Source of the DNA: Armatimonadota bacterium
GTDB taxonomy: Bacteria; Armatimonadota; UBA5829; DSUL01
Assembly (NCBI GenBank): GCA_025998755.1
Contig: AP024674.1
Coordinates: 1,788,162 to 1,852,161 of the forward strand
Direction: 5' to 3'
DNA: 64,000 bases
The position numbers and the translations under genes are program-made. Under the pieces are notes generated by a model. That model was not told where the DNA came from, searched no databases, and was given only the letters and a program-made list of their open reading frames with translations. Shown here piece by piece: positions 36,073 through 44,819 of the stretch (positions are counted from its first letter, which is position 1; every line of letters begins with the position of its first letter).

Positions 36073-39000
36073 ATGATACCCTTGAAGTCGATGCTTCAGG
36101 CCAGTTTTTTGCCGGCAGGGGCAACATTCATACTTTGCGCAGGAATGGCACCGCTCGCTGCCCAGGACACGGAGCCCCCAACGCCTCCGCCGAATTTCAA
36201 CGCCGTGGCCTATGCGCGGTCCGTGCGCCTGACCTGGCAGGCATCCAGCGACAACGTGGGAGTGACGGGCTACGAGGTGTACCGGAATGGGACCCCGATC
36301 GCTACGGTGAATGGCCTGGAGTATCTTGACGCGCCCGCGCCTTGGAGTTCCCTCCAATACTGGGTCCGTGCCGTTGACGCGGCGGGAAACCGATCCGCTC
36401 CAACGGAAACGAAGACCGTCAACTCGCAGTGCTGGCTCTGGGCCCGCCCTCCCAACTGGACCTACGCGCACTCGGGCAAGAGATACCACATCTTTTACGT
36501 GGGGGACTCAGTGCGGTTTGAGCTGGAGACAGCCCCAGGGGCCTGCTTTCCGTTCAAGCCCAATCAGTCCGTACGCTATGAAGTCCGGGACTACTGGGGC
36601 AACCTGCTGGATGAAGGTCCCATCCAGCCATCAGGGGCTGGTCTGCCGGATGTCATCACCCCGCGGGTGAGTAAACCTGGCTGGTACAGGTTATACCTTT
36701 ACGGTTCTCAGGAGCAGTGGCCGTGGGGGACAGTTCTGGCAGTGACCAACTTTGTCATCTTCAGAGACACTCCCGGTTTCCCAAAGCTTCCTCCCCCACC
36801 TCCGGCCAGGCCGTGCGGAGAAGCAGACCGCGACCGGCTATACACAGGCTCCAATCCCTCGCAGAATGCACCTCTGAGAGGACTGCTGGGACTCGGCCCT
36901 TGTCGGCTCTGTGTCGAGAACGCCGGCAACTGGGAGGCTGAGATTGCAAGGCTGGAAGCGGATGTTGCGGCTGACGAGCAATGGTATCTGCCCTACGATC
37001 CTTATCGCAGGCGCGAGCTGATGATAGCCTTCCCCAATGGAACCTCCGACCTGGATGGCGTCCGCAGGATTGTGGAGCACTTCAAGGACCGTGTGAAGTA
37101 CTGGGAACCGCGGAACGAGCCGAACTTCGGCGCATCAGGCTCCGAGTTTGCTAACAACGAGATGCGGCCGTTCTGCGAGACGGTCAAGAGCGTCAGTCCG
37201 GACCTGAAGGTGATGGGGCCGGGCACTGTTTCCGTCACGCAGGGGCTTCAGAACTGGCTACGCGACTTCTTCAACGCAGGTGGGGGCAACTACATCGATG
37301 TTTTCTCCTTCCACGCCTACAACGCGGTGGAAGGCGATCTCTTCCTGGCTCGTTACACATTTGACGCTCTGAAGCAGTTACTGGCGGAGTACGGCCAGCA
37401 GGACAAAGAAATCTGGCAGACGGAGCAGGGCTACTTTGCTCCCGTGTACGGCTCGTACGAGCCGCGAAGGCAGGCGCGCTGGCTGATGCTCCAGACGATG
37501 ATATTTGAACAGTACGGGATCCCGAAAGAGCGAAACTACTACTGGTACGAGCGTAGTCATGGATTCTGGGATTTCCCAACCTGGTTGGTGAACGACGACG
37601 GTAGCTTGAACCCGGGCGCGGTGGTGATGCGCGTCTGGTCCGAGGAGGTGTACGGCACCCGGTTCTCCCGGAGGTTCGATTTCGGCGAGACCGGCAACAG
37701 GCTCTACATCGGCAATCTGTTTGAAGGTCCGGGCAAGAAGGTGGCGGCTTTCATGAGTGCCGGCTCCACCGATGGAAAGATAACCCTGTTGTTGCCGGGC
37801 GCGACTTCTGTGACTGTGGTGTCCGCCCTGGGAGAAGAGCGGAATGTGAGCGTGACGGACGGGCGGCTGGTATTGGACGTGCCGGAGTTGCCCGTTTACG
37901 TGCGATTGTCGCCAGCGCAGGAGATCGAGGTGGAGCCTGTGGACTGGGGTCCCAATCTGGCGAGGCTGCCGGGGGTGCAGGTGCGCGCATCGGGCACGGG
38001 TGTGCATCCGGTAAACCCTTCCATTTCCAACAGCATCCTGAAACTGGTCAACGGCGTAATGGAGACCTCCCGCTGGCCTCTGCCAGAGTCCGGTCGGCCG
38101 TGGATGGACAACACCGAGGGCCTCCCCGCCTGGGTGGAGCTCACACTGCCCTCCGAGCGGACCATTGACCGCGTTGTGATCTACTCCTTTCCCTTGTGGC
38201 AATGGGAAGGCACATTGCTGGACTACGAGCTGCAGTATGAGAAGAACGGCCAGTGGGTGACCATTGAGCGCGTCACGGAGCCGACGAAGACGTTCAAGAT
38301 CGCCAGTCCGCATGTGGCCTGCACGGTGGACGGCTTCTTCAGCGAGCGATGGGTGTTCCAGCACTCTTTTGCTCCTGTGACCACCCGTAAGATCCGCATC
38401 CTGGTGCACGACTGCACGTGGGGCGGGGGAGCGACAAAGGACGTTGTGGATGCCGGCGGTCAGACCGGGCCGCGCAAGGTTGTGCTGCGGGAGATCGAGG
38501 TCTACAACTCGCAGTGGCAACCCGGATCCCACCGGATCACCGGGTATGTCAGAACCCAGGCCGGAAATCCGGTCGCGGGTGTCCCCATCGTGCTGACCGG
38601 CTGGACGACCGAGGCCACAACGACCACGGACGCGAACGGGGCCTACGAGTTCACCGGTCTCCAGGCAGAGATGCCCTATACCGTGCAGCCCGTTCTGGTG
38701 GCCAGCGACTACCTGTTCACCCCTCCAAGATATGAGGTGGCTGCTCTGTTGAGAGATGGACGGGCCGATTTTACAGCGATTCCCGTACCCCAGAATCAGG
38801 GAACAGGGCTGCTGGGCCGTTACTACACGGGGAACTTCACCGGAGATGCCCTCCTCACACGCGTGGACCCGGTCATCGGGTTCAACTGGGAAAGCGGCTC
38901 CCCTGCCCCTCAGGTGCCGGGTGATAACTTCGCGGTCCGGTGGACCGGCTTTCTTCAGCCTCCCCAGACAGGGACATACACCATTAAGACATCTCACGAT

Positions 39001-39792
39001 GACGCCGGGCGAGTGTGGATCGGGAACCAGCTGGTTGTGGACGCCTGGAGTTCCTTCAACGGAGAAGGCCAGATCTCGCTCATCGGTGGAAAGCTCTACT
39101 CCATCCGGATGGACTACCGGGAGTATGGAGGAGTCGCCCGGGTGTCCCTGCAGTGGATGCTGCCGGGAGACTGGCGGACCTACCACATTCCCACCTCTCA
39201 GCTCTATCCGGAGGACCGGGCGTCGGAAGGGCTCAACTACGCCCCTGTGGCCCTGCCCGTATCCCTCACCACGGCCCACGCCACCCCGGTATCCCTGACG
39301 TTGCAGGGCTCCGACTCCGAAGGACAGAGCCTGAGTTTCGCGCTAGTCAGCCAGCCCGCCCACGGGACCGTTACCGGCAGCCCGCCGGCCATCACCTACA
39401 CTCCCGCTCCCGGATTCCTGGGTTCGGACAGCTTTCTGTTCAAGGTCAACGACGGACAACTGGACTCCGCGCCTGCTGCGGTCTCCATCACTGTAGAGGC
39501 GGATGGAAGAGTCACTAACTTCCTGCCCTTGACGGTGGAGGTTCGGGGAATGGCTCAAGATCCGAAACCGGGGGATCGCATCCGCCTGACCCTGCACTAC
39601 GCCAATGAAGGGGATCAGCCGGCAGCGAACATCACCGTGTCGTTTCCGATCCCGGAACACCTGGACTACGTCTCTGGCAGTGCGGATTCTGGCGGAGTAT
39701 ACGATTCGCAGCAGCGGGTACTGCGCTGGACCATCCCGGCCGTTGCCGCGGGAGCATCCGGGGATCTGGGGTTCGACGTTGTGGTGAAGTAG
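36073..39792 (+). CDS. secreted multidomain glycosidase-like protein (FN3, GH-like, PA14, Big, DUF11-like)
   Basis: The 1239-residue product has a signal peptide (cleavage near PLAAQ). An FN3 domain (about 37-116) is followed by a beta domain. A TIM-barrel-like region (about 285-560) carries KYWEPRNEPNFG, with the Asn-Glu pair of clan A acid/base, and EIWQTEQGYF with a candidate nucleophile Glu. Then come a discoidin-like domain (about 640-815), a CarboxypepD_reg-like domain (about 825-890), a PA14 domain (about 910-1050), a cadherin-like Big domain (about 1055-1140) and a DUF11-like C-terminus. There is no PEP-CTERM tail. Its place directly after the glycosyltransferases suggests it trims or binds the polymer made by the cluster. 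Confidence 0.85.
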   Translation: MIPLKSMLQASFLPAGATFILCAGMAPLAAQDTEPPTPPPNFNAVAYARSVRLTWQASSDNVGVTGYEVYRNGTPIATVNGLEYLDAPAPWSSLQYWVRAVDAAGNRSAPTETKTVNSQCWLWARPPNWTYAHSGKRYHIFYVGDSVRFELETAPGACFPFKPNQSVRYEVRDYWGNLLDEGPIQPSGAGLPDVITPRVSKPGWYRLYLYGSQEQWPWGTVLAVTNFVIFRDTPGFPKLPPPPPARPCGEADRDRLYTGSNPSQNAPLRGLLGLGPCRLCVENAGNWEAEIARLEADVAADEQWYLPYDPYRRRELMIAFPNGTSDLDGVRRIVEHFKDRVKYWEPRNEPNFGASGSEFANNEMRPFCETVKSVSPDLKVMGPGTVSVTQGLQNWLRDFFNAGGGNYIDVFSFHAYNAVEGDLFLARYTFDALKQLLAEYGQQDKEIWQTEQGYFAPVYGSYEPRRQARWLMLQTMIFEQYGIPKERNYYWYERSHGFWDFPTWLVNDDGSLNPGAVVMRVWSEEVYGTRFSRRFDFGETGNRLYIGNLFEGPGKKVAAFMSAGSTDGKITLLLPGATSVTVVSALGEERNVSVTDGRLVLDVPELPVYVRLSPAQEIEVEPVDWGPNLARLPGVQVRASGTGVHPVNPSISNSILKLVNGVMETSRWPLPESGRPWMDNTEGLPAWVELTLPSERTIDRVVIYSFPLWQWEGTLLDYELQYEKNGQWVTIERVTEPTKTFKIASPHVACTVDGFFSERWVFQHSFAPVTTRKIRILVHDCTWGGGATKDVVDAGGQTGPRKVVLREIEVYNSQWQPGSHRITGYVRTQAGNPVAGVPIVLTGWTTEATTTTDANGAYEFTGLQAEMPYTVQPVLVASDYLFTPPRYEVAALLRDGRADFTAIPVPQNQGTGLLGRYYTGNFTGDALLTRVDPVIGFNWESGSPAPQVPGDNFAVRWTGFLQPPQTGTYTIKTSHDDAGRVWIGNQLVVDAWSSFNGEGQISLIGGKLYSIRMDYREYGGVARVSLQWMLPGDWRTYHIPTSQLYPEDRASEGLNYAPVALPVSLTTAHATPVSLTLQGSDSEGQSLSFALVSQPAHGTVTGSPPAITYTPAPGFLGSDSFLFKVNDGQLDSAPAAVSITVEADGRVTNFLPLTVEVRGMAQDPKPGDRIRLTLHYANEGDQPAANITVSFPIPEHLDYVSGSADSGGVYDSQQRVLRWTIPAVAAGASGDLGFDVVVK

Positions 39793-40103
39793 CGTTCTGT
39801 CCTGCGAATAGCTCTGGGCCGGGAGGGCGGATGCCCTCCCGGCTATCTTGCGAGGCGGAAGGAGGCACGCCTGCCATTAAGCGTGACAGCGGGGAACAAT
39901 GTGGGTAAACTCCAGTTTGCACCGCAGACGCTTGCCCGGTGAGGGCTTGCCTCCGGACGGTTCCGGCGGAGGAGCCTTCAATTCGGCACGGGCGATCTCC
40001 CCCACCGCCCGCTACAGGTTAACCGGGTGGACGCTGCGGGAGCGGCAAGCCCGGTCAACACGGCAAGGCTGTCCTGCGTCCTGCATACTCTGGGAGCGAT
40101 CCG
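39793..40103. other. intergenic region with GC-rich hairpin
   Basis: A perfect hairpin at 39818-39843 (GCCGGGAGGGC with its complement, loop GGAT) follows the glycosidase gene but has no T-run, so it may be a weak terminator. The remaining 260 bp hold no gene that I can support. The promoter of the kinase/phosphatase unit downstream probably lies here but was not resolved. Confidence 0.5.
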
Positions 40104-40796
40104 ATGTACAAGCACGATTATCCCGGACGGCTCATCATCGTGGAGGGGATTGACGGTTCCGGGAAGAGCACTCAGCTTCAACTTCTTTATAAATACCTGG
40201 CAGCCCGCAACTACACCGTCTCTCTGAGCGAGTGGAACTCGTCTCCGCTGGTGAAGAGCACAACAAGTCTGGGGAAAAAGAAGAAGTTCCTGACGCCCAC
40301 CACGTTCAGCCTGATCCACGCGACCGACTTCGCGGACCGGCTGGTGAACCATATCATCCCCCTTCTGAAGGCCGGAGTAATCGTTCTGGCCGACCGCTAC
40401 GCCTTCACGGCCTTTGCGCGCGACACGGCCCGAGGGGTACATCCTCAGTGGGTGCGCAACCTCTATTCTTTCGCGCCGATGCCGGATATCGCGTTTTACT
40501 TCCGCGTCCCGCTGGAAGTCTCCATAGACCGCATCCTGACCGGCCGTACGAAGCTCAAATATTACGAAGCCGGTATGGACCTGGGTCTGTCACGGGACCC
40601 GGAGGAGAGCTTCAAACTCTTCCAGGAGCGCATCCTGCGGGCGTATGACGACATGACCGAGGAGTTCGGATTCACAGTGATGGATGGCACGCTGCCCATC
40701 GAAGAGCAGCAGGAGAGGATGCGTGAGATCGTGGACCGCGCGCTGGAGGGCTTCAGTGGACTCCGGCGTGCGGTCAGAGAGGCGGTGGCGAGGTGA
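40104..40796 (+). CDS. thymidylate-kinase-like P-loop protein 1
   Basis: The 230-residue product has an intact P-loop (VEGIDGSGKSTQ, about 11-22), the nucleoside-binding ATDFADRL helix, the LADRYAFTAFARD motif and a lid-like KYYEAGMDLGLSRD. These are thymidylate kinase hallmarks, but the YQG part of the usual DRY..S..AYQG motif is replaced by ARD. It is followed by a second homologue and three Ppx/GppA/HD genes rather than DNA-replication genes. It may be a true dTMP kinase, or act on another phosphate acceptor. The polyphosphate kinase 2 family belongs to the same structural superfamily. Confidence 0.82.
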   Translation: MYKHDYPGRLIIVEGIDGSGKSTQLQLLYKYLAARNYTVSLSEWNSSPLVKSTTSLGKKKKFLTPTTFSLIHATDFADRLVNHIIPLLKAGVIVLADRYAFTAFARDTARGVHPQWVRNLYSFAPMPDIAFYFRVPLEVSIDRILTGRTKLKYYEAGMDLGLSRDPEESFKLFQERILRAYDDMTEEFGFTVMDGTLPIEEQQERMREIVDRALEGFSGLRRAVREAVAR

Positions 40797-41473
40797 AGCA
40801 GCCTGCCTTCTACGGAGTTGGTTTGCCTTACCGCTCCATCGGGGAGCTGAACGGCAAGCTGTTCGTGGTGGAGGGGCCGGACCGCGTAGGCCGTTCCACC
40901 CAGATGAACCTGCTGGCGGACTGGCTGGAGAGCAAGGGCCACGCCACTTCCAATACTGGCTTCCGGCGTTCCCAGCTCACGCAGGACGGGCTGGATCAGG
41001 CCAAACAGGGTCACACCCTGGCAAAGAACACCCTGAGCCTCTTCTACGCGACGGACTTCGCAGACCGTCTTGAGAACCAGATCATCCCGGCGCTGCGGGC
41101 CGGGTTTTATGTCCTGAGCGACCGCTATATGTACAGCATCTTCGCACGGGACCGCGTCCGCGGCATCGATCCCGAATGGCTGAGACAGGTGTACGGATTC
41201 GCGCTGGTCCCGGATCTGGTGCTGTATCTGCGCGTCGAGGTGGAGGACCTGGTCCCACGGGTCATATCGGGCGGAGGGTTCGATTACTGGGAGTCCGGGA
41301 TGGACCTGCACCTGGCGGACAACCTGTTCGATAGCTTCTGCATTTACCAGAGGCGCATCATCCGCGAGCTGGATCAGATGGCGGAGGAGTACGGCTTTGT
41401 CACGGTGGATGCCTCCCGCTCCATCCAGGCAGTCTTCGAGGACCTGAAGAAGGAGATCCTGAAGGTCATCTGA
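40793..41473 (+). CDS. thymidylate-kinase-like protein 2 with altered P-loop
   Basis: The 226-residue paralogue of the preceding gene overlaps it by GTGA. It keeps FYATDFADRLENQI, LSDRYMYSIFARDRVRG and WESGMDLHLADN, so the fold is the same. The P-loop reads VEGPDRVGRSTQM: the invariant Lys of GxxxxGK[ST] is Arg. In P-loop kinases that Lys contacts the beta and gamma phosphates, so activity could be weak or absent. A regulatory partner in a heterodimer, or an unusual phosphate donor, are possibilities. Both are inferences. Confidence 0.8.
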   Translation: MKQPAFYGVGLPYRSIGELNGKLFVVEGPDRVGRSTQMNLLADWLESKGHATSNTGFRRSQLTQDGLDQAKQGHTLAKNTLSLFYATDFADRLENQIIPALRAGFYVLSDRYMYSIFARDRVRGIDPEWLRQVYGFALVPDLVLYLRVEVEDLVPRVISGGGFDYWESGMDLHLADNLFDSFCIYQRRIIRELDQMAEEYGFVTVDASRSIQAVFEDLKKEILKVI

Positions 41474-41497
41474 GACTGAGCAGCGAGGAGAGAGGGG

Positions 41498-42427
41498 ATG
41501 CCCGTCATTGCCGCCATCGACATCGGAACAAACTCCGTGCTGCTCTTGGTGGCGGAGCTGCTCCCTGACGGAACCCTGAAGCCGCTGCTCGACGTCTCCG
41601 AGATCACGCGCCTTGGCCAGGGGGTGGACCGGACGCGCCGGCTGGACCCCCAGGCGGCCGATCGCACTCTGCAGGTTCTGGAATGCTATGCCGCGAAGGC
41701 GCGCGAGGCCGGGGCGGAAAGGCTGACGGCGATCGGCACAAGCGTTCTGCGCGACGCAAGCGACTCGGAGTTATTCCTGGATGGCGCGAGGGAGATCCTG
41801 CGAGCGCCTGTGCGCATCCTCTCCGGCGATGAGGAAGCTGAACTGTCGTGGCTGTCCGTGGTCACTGATCCTTCTCTCTCCCTGCATCACCCTGTGGCGG
41901 TGGCAGACGTGGGCGGCGGAAGCACGGAGCTGATCACGGGCACGGCGGAAGGAGCGATCCGCAGCGCAGTCAGCGTGGATGTGGGAGCGGTGCGCATGAC
42001 GGAGCGTTTCCTACACTCCGACCCGCCCGGGCACGATGAACTGCAGGCAGCACGGAGGCAGACGCTTGACCTGCTTCATGGAGTCGCGGCCGGTAGCGAG
42101 TGCCGCTCGCTGGCAGGCGTGGGTGGAACGGCGGTGAATCTGGCCCGGATGAGCAGACCGGACGCCGCACTGCCGGACATCCACGGGCAGTCCCTCAGCA
42201 AAGAGACCCTGGCGGATCTGACCCGAAGGCTGGCGGCGATCCCCCTTGAGGAGCGCCGCCGAACCCCCGGTCTGGAGCCGAAAAGGGCCGATGTCATTGT
42301 GGCGGGAGCGCTGATCTTCGATGCGCTGCTGGAGGTCTTGCAGTTGGAATCGCTCACCGTCAGCACGCGCGGAGCGCGGTTTGGTGCGGCCATCAAACTT
42401 GCGCGAGGGGAATGGGACGATGCTTGA
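41498..42427 (+). CDS. Ppx/GppA-family phosphatase, short form
   Basis: The 309-residue actin-fold protein has AAIDIGTNSVLLLVAE (phosphate-binding 1), the Glu-rich turn ILSGDEEAELSW, ADVGGGSTELI (phosphate-binding 2) and AGVGGTAVNLA. This is the exopolyphosphatase / pppGpp phosphohydrolase N-terminal region only; its usual C-terminal HD domain is supplied by the next gene. Gene pair and overlap suggest the two products act as a complex. GAGGAGAGAGG precedes the ATG. Confidence 0.92.
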   Translation: MPVIAAIDIGTNSVLLLVAELLPDGTLKPLLDVSEITRLGQGVDRTRRLDPQAADRTLQVLECYAAKAREAGAERLTAIGTSVLRDASDSELFLDGAREILRAPVRILSGDEEAELSWLSVVTDPSLSLHHPVAVADVGGGSTELITGTAEGAIRSAVSVDVGAVRMTERFLHSDPPGHDELQAARRQTLDLLHGVAAGSECRSLAGVGGTAVNLARMSRPDAALPDIHGQSLSKETLADLTRRLAAIPLEERRRTPGLEPKRADVIVAGALIFDALLEVLQLESLTVSTRGARFGAAIKLARGEWDDA

Positions 42428-43019
42428 TGTCCGGGACGCACCGGCCGGGGTGATGCGTCTTGCGGAGGAGTGCGGATTCGAGCGCGGGCACACGTTGCAG
42501 GTCACCCGGCTTGCTTTGTTGATCTTCGACCACCTTGCGCCCCTGCACCGGCTTCCCCCATCGGCCCGCCGGCTGCTGCTGTGCGCCGCTTTGCTTCATG
42601 ACATCGGCTGGTGCCGCGGGGCAAAAGGACACCACAAATCAGCATACGAGATCATCACCGACCAGCCGCCGGAGGGACTCGCCCCGGACGAAGTGCAGAT
42701 GGTGGCGCTCATCGCCCGTTACCATCGAAAAAAGGGGCCGTCCCTTGACCACGCCCCCTTCGCGCGTCTGAGCCCCCCGGAGCGGGAGACCGTCCGCGTC
42801 CTTTCCGCCATCCTTCGCGTTGCCGACGGACTGGACCGTGGCCACCGCGATGCTGTGCGAAATCTTTCAGCAGTCATCGAGCCGGGAAGAGTTCGCCTGA
42901 TGCTGGATGCTTCGGGAGGAGCGGAACTCGAGATCTGGGGAGCTCTGCGCAAGGCGGACGTCTTCGAGAAAGTCTTCGGCGTTTCACTGGACATCGGCGC
43001 CTCCCCGGAGTCACACTGA
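42420..43019 (+). CDS. HD-domain protein, split Ppx/GppA C-terminal domain
   Basis: The 199-residue helical protein has the HD motif in ALLHDIGWCRGAKGHHKSAY and VADGLDRGH, the same pattern as the C-terminal domain of long Ppx proteins (compare the fused gene at 43054). It starts at ATG 42420, 8 bp inside the preceding Ppx/GppA gene. Conserved His and Asp residues suggest metal-dependent phosphohydrolase activity or a dimer-forming role. Confidence 0.85.
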   Translation: MLDVRDAPAGVMRLAEECGFERGHTLQVTRLALLIFDHLAPLHRLPPSARRLLLCAALLHDIGWCRGAKGHHKSAYEIITDQPPEGLAPDEVQMVALIARYHRKKGPSLDHAPFARLSPPERETVRVLSAILRVADGLDRGHRDAVRNLSAVIEPGRVRLMLDASGGAELEIWGALRKADVFEKVFGVSLDIGASPESH

Positions 43020-43053
43020 GCAGTGGAACCGCAAGCTTCTCCGGAGCCAGTTG

Positions 43054-44760
43054 ATGAACAAGGCTAGCCGGCCCGGACAACCCACGATCCCTGCGGACAC
43101 CCTCCGGCACGCGCCAGACGGGGAGCGTTCCACGCCTACGGCATCTGCGACCGCCGCGTTCTCGGCCCGCAGGCGACGCTGTCTGGCGGCGCTGGATGTG
43201 GGGACAAACTCCATCCGCCTGCTGGTGGTCTCGGTGCGACCCGATGATCACTCGTTCTCCGTGGTCAGCGACCGCAAGGAGGTGGTGCGTCTGGGAGAAG
43301 GCGAATATGCGCACAATCTGATGACACCGGAGGCCATGGACCGGGCCGCTACGGTCATCACGCGCTTCGCCGAGGTGGCGCGCGGGTTCGGAGCGCAGGA
43401 GATTCTGGCGGTGGCCACATCCGCCGTGCGCGAGGCAGAAAACCGAGACATCTTTCTGGAGCGGGTGCGCAGGGAGAGCGGGCTGGAGGTGCGGATCATA
43501 TCCGGACTGGAGGAAGCTCGCCTTGTGTATCTGGGGGTTGTGGCGGGACTCAATCTGCAGGGGAAGAAGGCTCTCTTCATGGACGTGGGAGGAGGCTCCA
43601 CGGAACTGGCGGTGGGCGACCGTCACAAGCATTACCTCCTGGAGAGCCTAAAGCTGGGCACCATCCGCCTGACCAACCGTTTCCTGGGAGACGGCAGCCG
43701 GCCCGTCAGCAGGAAGAAATACTCCGCCCTGCAGGAGTATGTGCGGGCGGTGGCCGTCCATGCGGTACGCAAGGTCGGCGCTGCCGGATTCGATCTGATG
43801 GTGGGCAGCTCCGGCACCGCCGTCAACCTGGGGGAGATGGTGGCCGCGCTCCGGGGGGAGCGCCCGGCCACCATGCGCCACTACACCATCACTCTCCGCG
43901 AGATTCAGCGCATCCGCGAGACCCTCTGCCGCCTTCCGCTGGAGGAGCGCCGAAAGGTGCCGGGCATAAAACCGGAGCGCGCCGACATCATCGTTGCAGG
44001 GGTTGCGGTCATCGAGACCCTGATGCAGGAAACTGGAGCGGCGGACCTGCAGATCTCGGAGCAGGGTCTGCGGGACGGTCTGGTCATAGACCGGCTCCTG
44101 CGGGAGGATGGCGCTCGTGAGGTTTACCTGCAGACGCCTCCCAGGCGGAGGAGCGTACTGAAACTGGCACGCGCCTGCGGATACGAGGCTGAACACTGCG
44201 AGCAGGTGCGGCGGCTTTGCGTCCAGCTCTTTGACCAGATGCGCGCCCTAGGGTTGCATAGCATGGACGGCGAAGCGCGGGAGCTGCTGGAGTACGCGGC
44301 CTATCTGCACGACACCGGTTTCTTTCTGTCGCATACAGACCATCATCAGCACGCCTATTACATCATCCGCAATAGCGAGCTCTTGGGGTTCAACGACCGG
44401 GAACAGGCGATTCTGGCCAACCTTGCCCTGTATCACCGCAAGGCTCCGCCGCGCAAGAAGCACCCTAACTTCGCGGCTCTGGACCCGGAGGCGCGATCTC
44501 TTGTGGAGCAGCTTTCCACCATACTGCGCCTGGCCGAGGGGCTGGACCGGAGCCACCTTTCCCTGGTCCGAGGGATCCGCCTGGAGCAGGAGGGACCGGG
44601 CGCGCTGCGCATTGTCATCCTGAGCCCCGCCGACTGTCAGCTGGAGCTGTGGGGGGTGGAGAACCAGCTGGGCATCTTCCGTTCCGTCTTCAAGCGCCGG
44701 GTCACCGTTCGGGTGGAGCGCCTGGCGGGCGGAAACGGCTCGCGGGATTCGGTCAGTTGA
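43054..44760 (+). CDS. Ppx/GppA phosphatase with fused HD domain
   Basis: The product of about 568 residues has a polar N-terminal extension of about 42 residues. The actin-fold phosphatase domain follows (LAALDVGTNSIRLLVVSV, ISGLEEARLVYLGV, MDVGGGSTELAVG, GSSGTAVNLGEM), then a C-terminal HD domain (YLHDTGFFLSHTDHHQHAYY, LAEGLDRSHL). It likely degrades polyphosphate or pppGpp. It is a full-length paralogue of the two preceding genes. ATG 43054 is chosen because the upstream frame lies in the HD gene; GGAG sits 9 bp before it. Confidence 0.92.
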   Translation: MNKASRPGQPTIPADTLRHAPDGERSTPTASATAAFSARRRRCLAALDVGTNSIRLLVVSVRPDDHSFSVVSDRKEVVRLGEGEYAHNLMTPEAMDRAATVITRFAEVARGFGAQEILAVATSAVREAENRDIFLERVRRESGLEVRIISGLEEARLVYLGVVAGLNLQGKKALFMDVGGGSTELAVGDRHKHYLLESLKLGTIRLTNRFLGDGSRPVSRKKYSALQEYVRAVAVHAVRKVGAAGFDLMVGSSGTAVNLGEMVAALRGERPATMRHYTITLREIQRIRETLCRLPLEERRKVPGIKPERADIIVAGVAVIETLMQETGAADLQISEQGLRDGLVIDRLLREDGAREVYLQTPPRRRSVLKLARACGYEAEHCEQVRRLCVQLFDQMRALGLHSMDGEARELLEYAAYLHDTGFFLSHTDHHQHAYYIIRNSELLGFNDREQAILANLALYHRKAPPRKKHPNFAALDPEARSLVEQLSTILRLAEGLDRSHLSLVRGIRLEQEGPGALRIVILSPADCQLELWGVENQLGIFRSVFKRRVTVRVERLAGGNGSRDSVS

Positions 44761-44819
44761 TCCGGGCGCCTGCGCGGTCTGCGTCGGCCCTGCGGCGGAG
44801 CCTCGGGGAGCGTTTTCCT

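Noticed and set aside
34636-36489. 617-codon minus-strand frame
   Set aside because: It is antisense to an intact GT4 gene, with no recognisable domain.
37378-39279. 633-codon minus-strand frame
   Set aside because: It is antisense to the modular glycosidase-like protein; the residue pattern is His/Arg/Pro-rich, as expected of a shadow frame.
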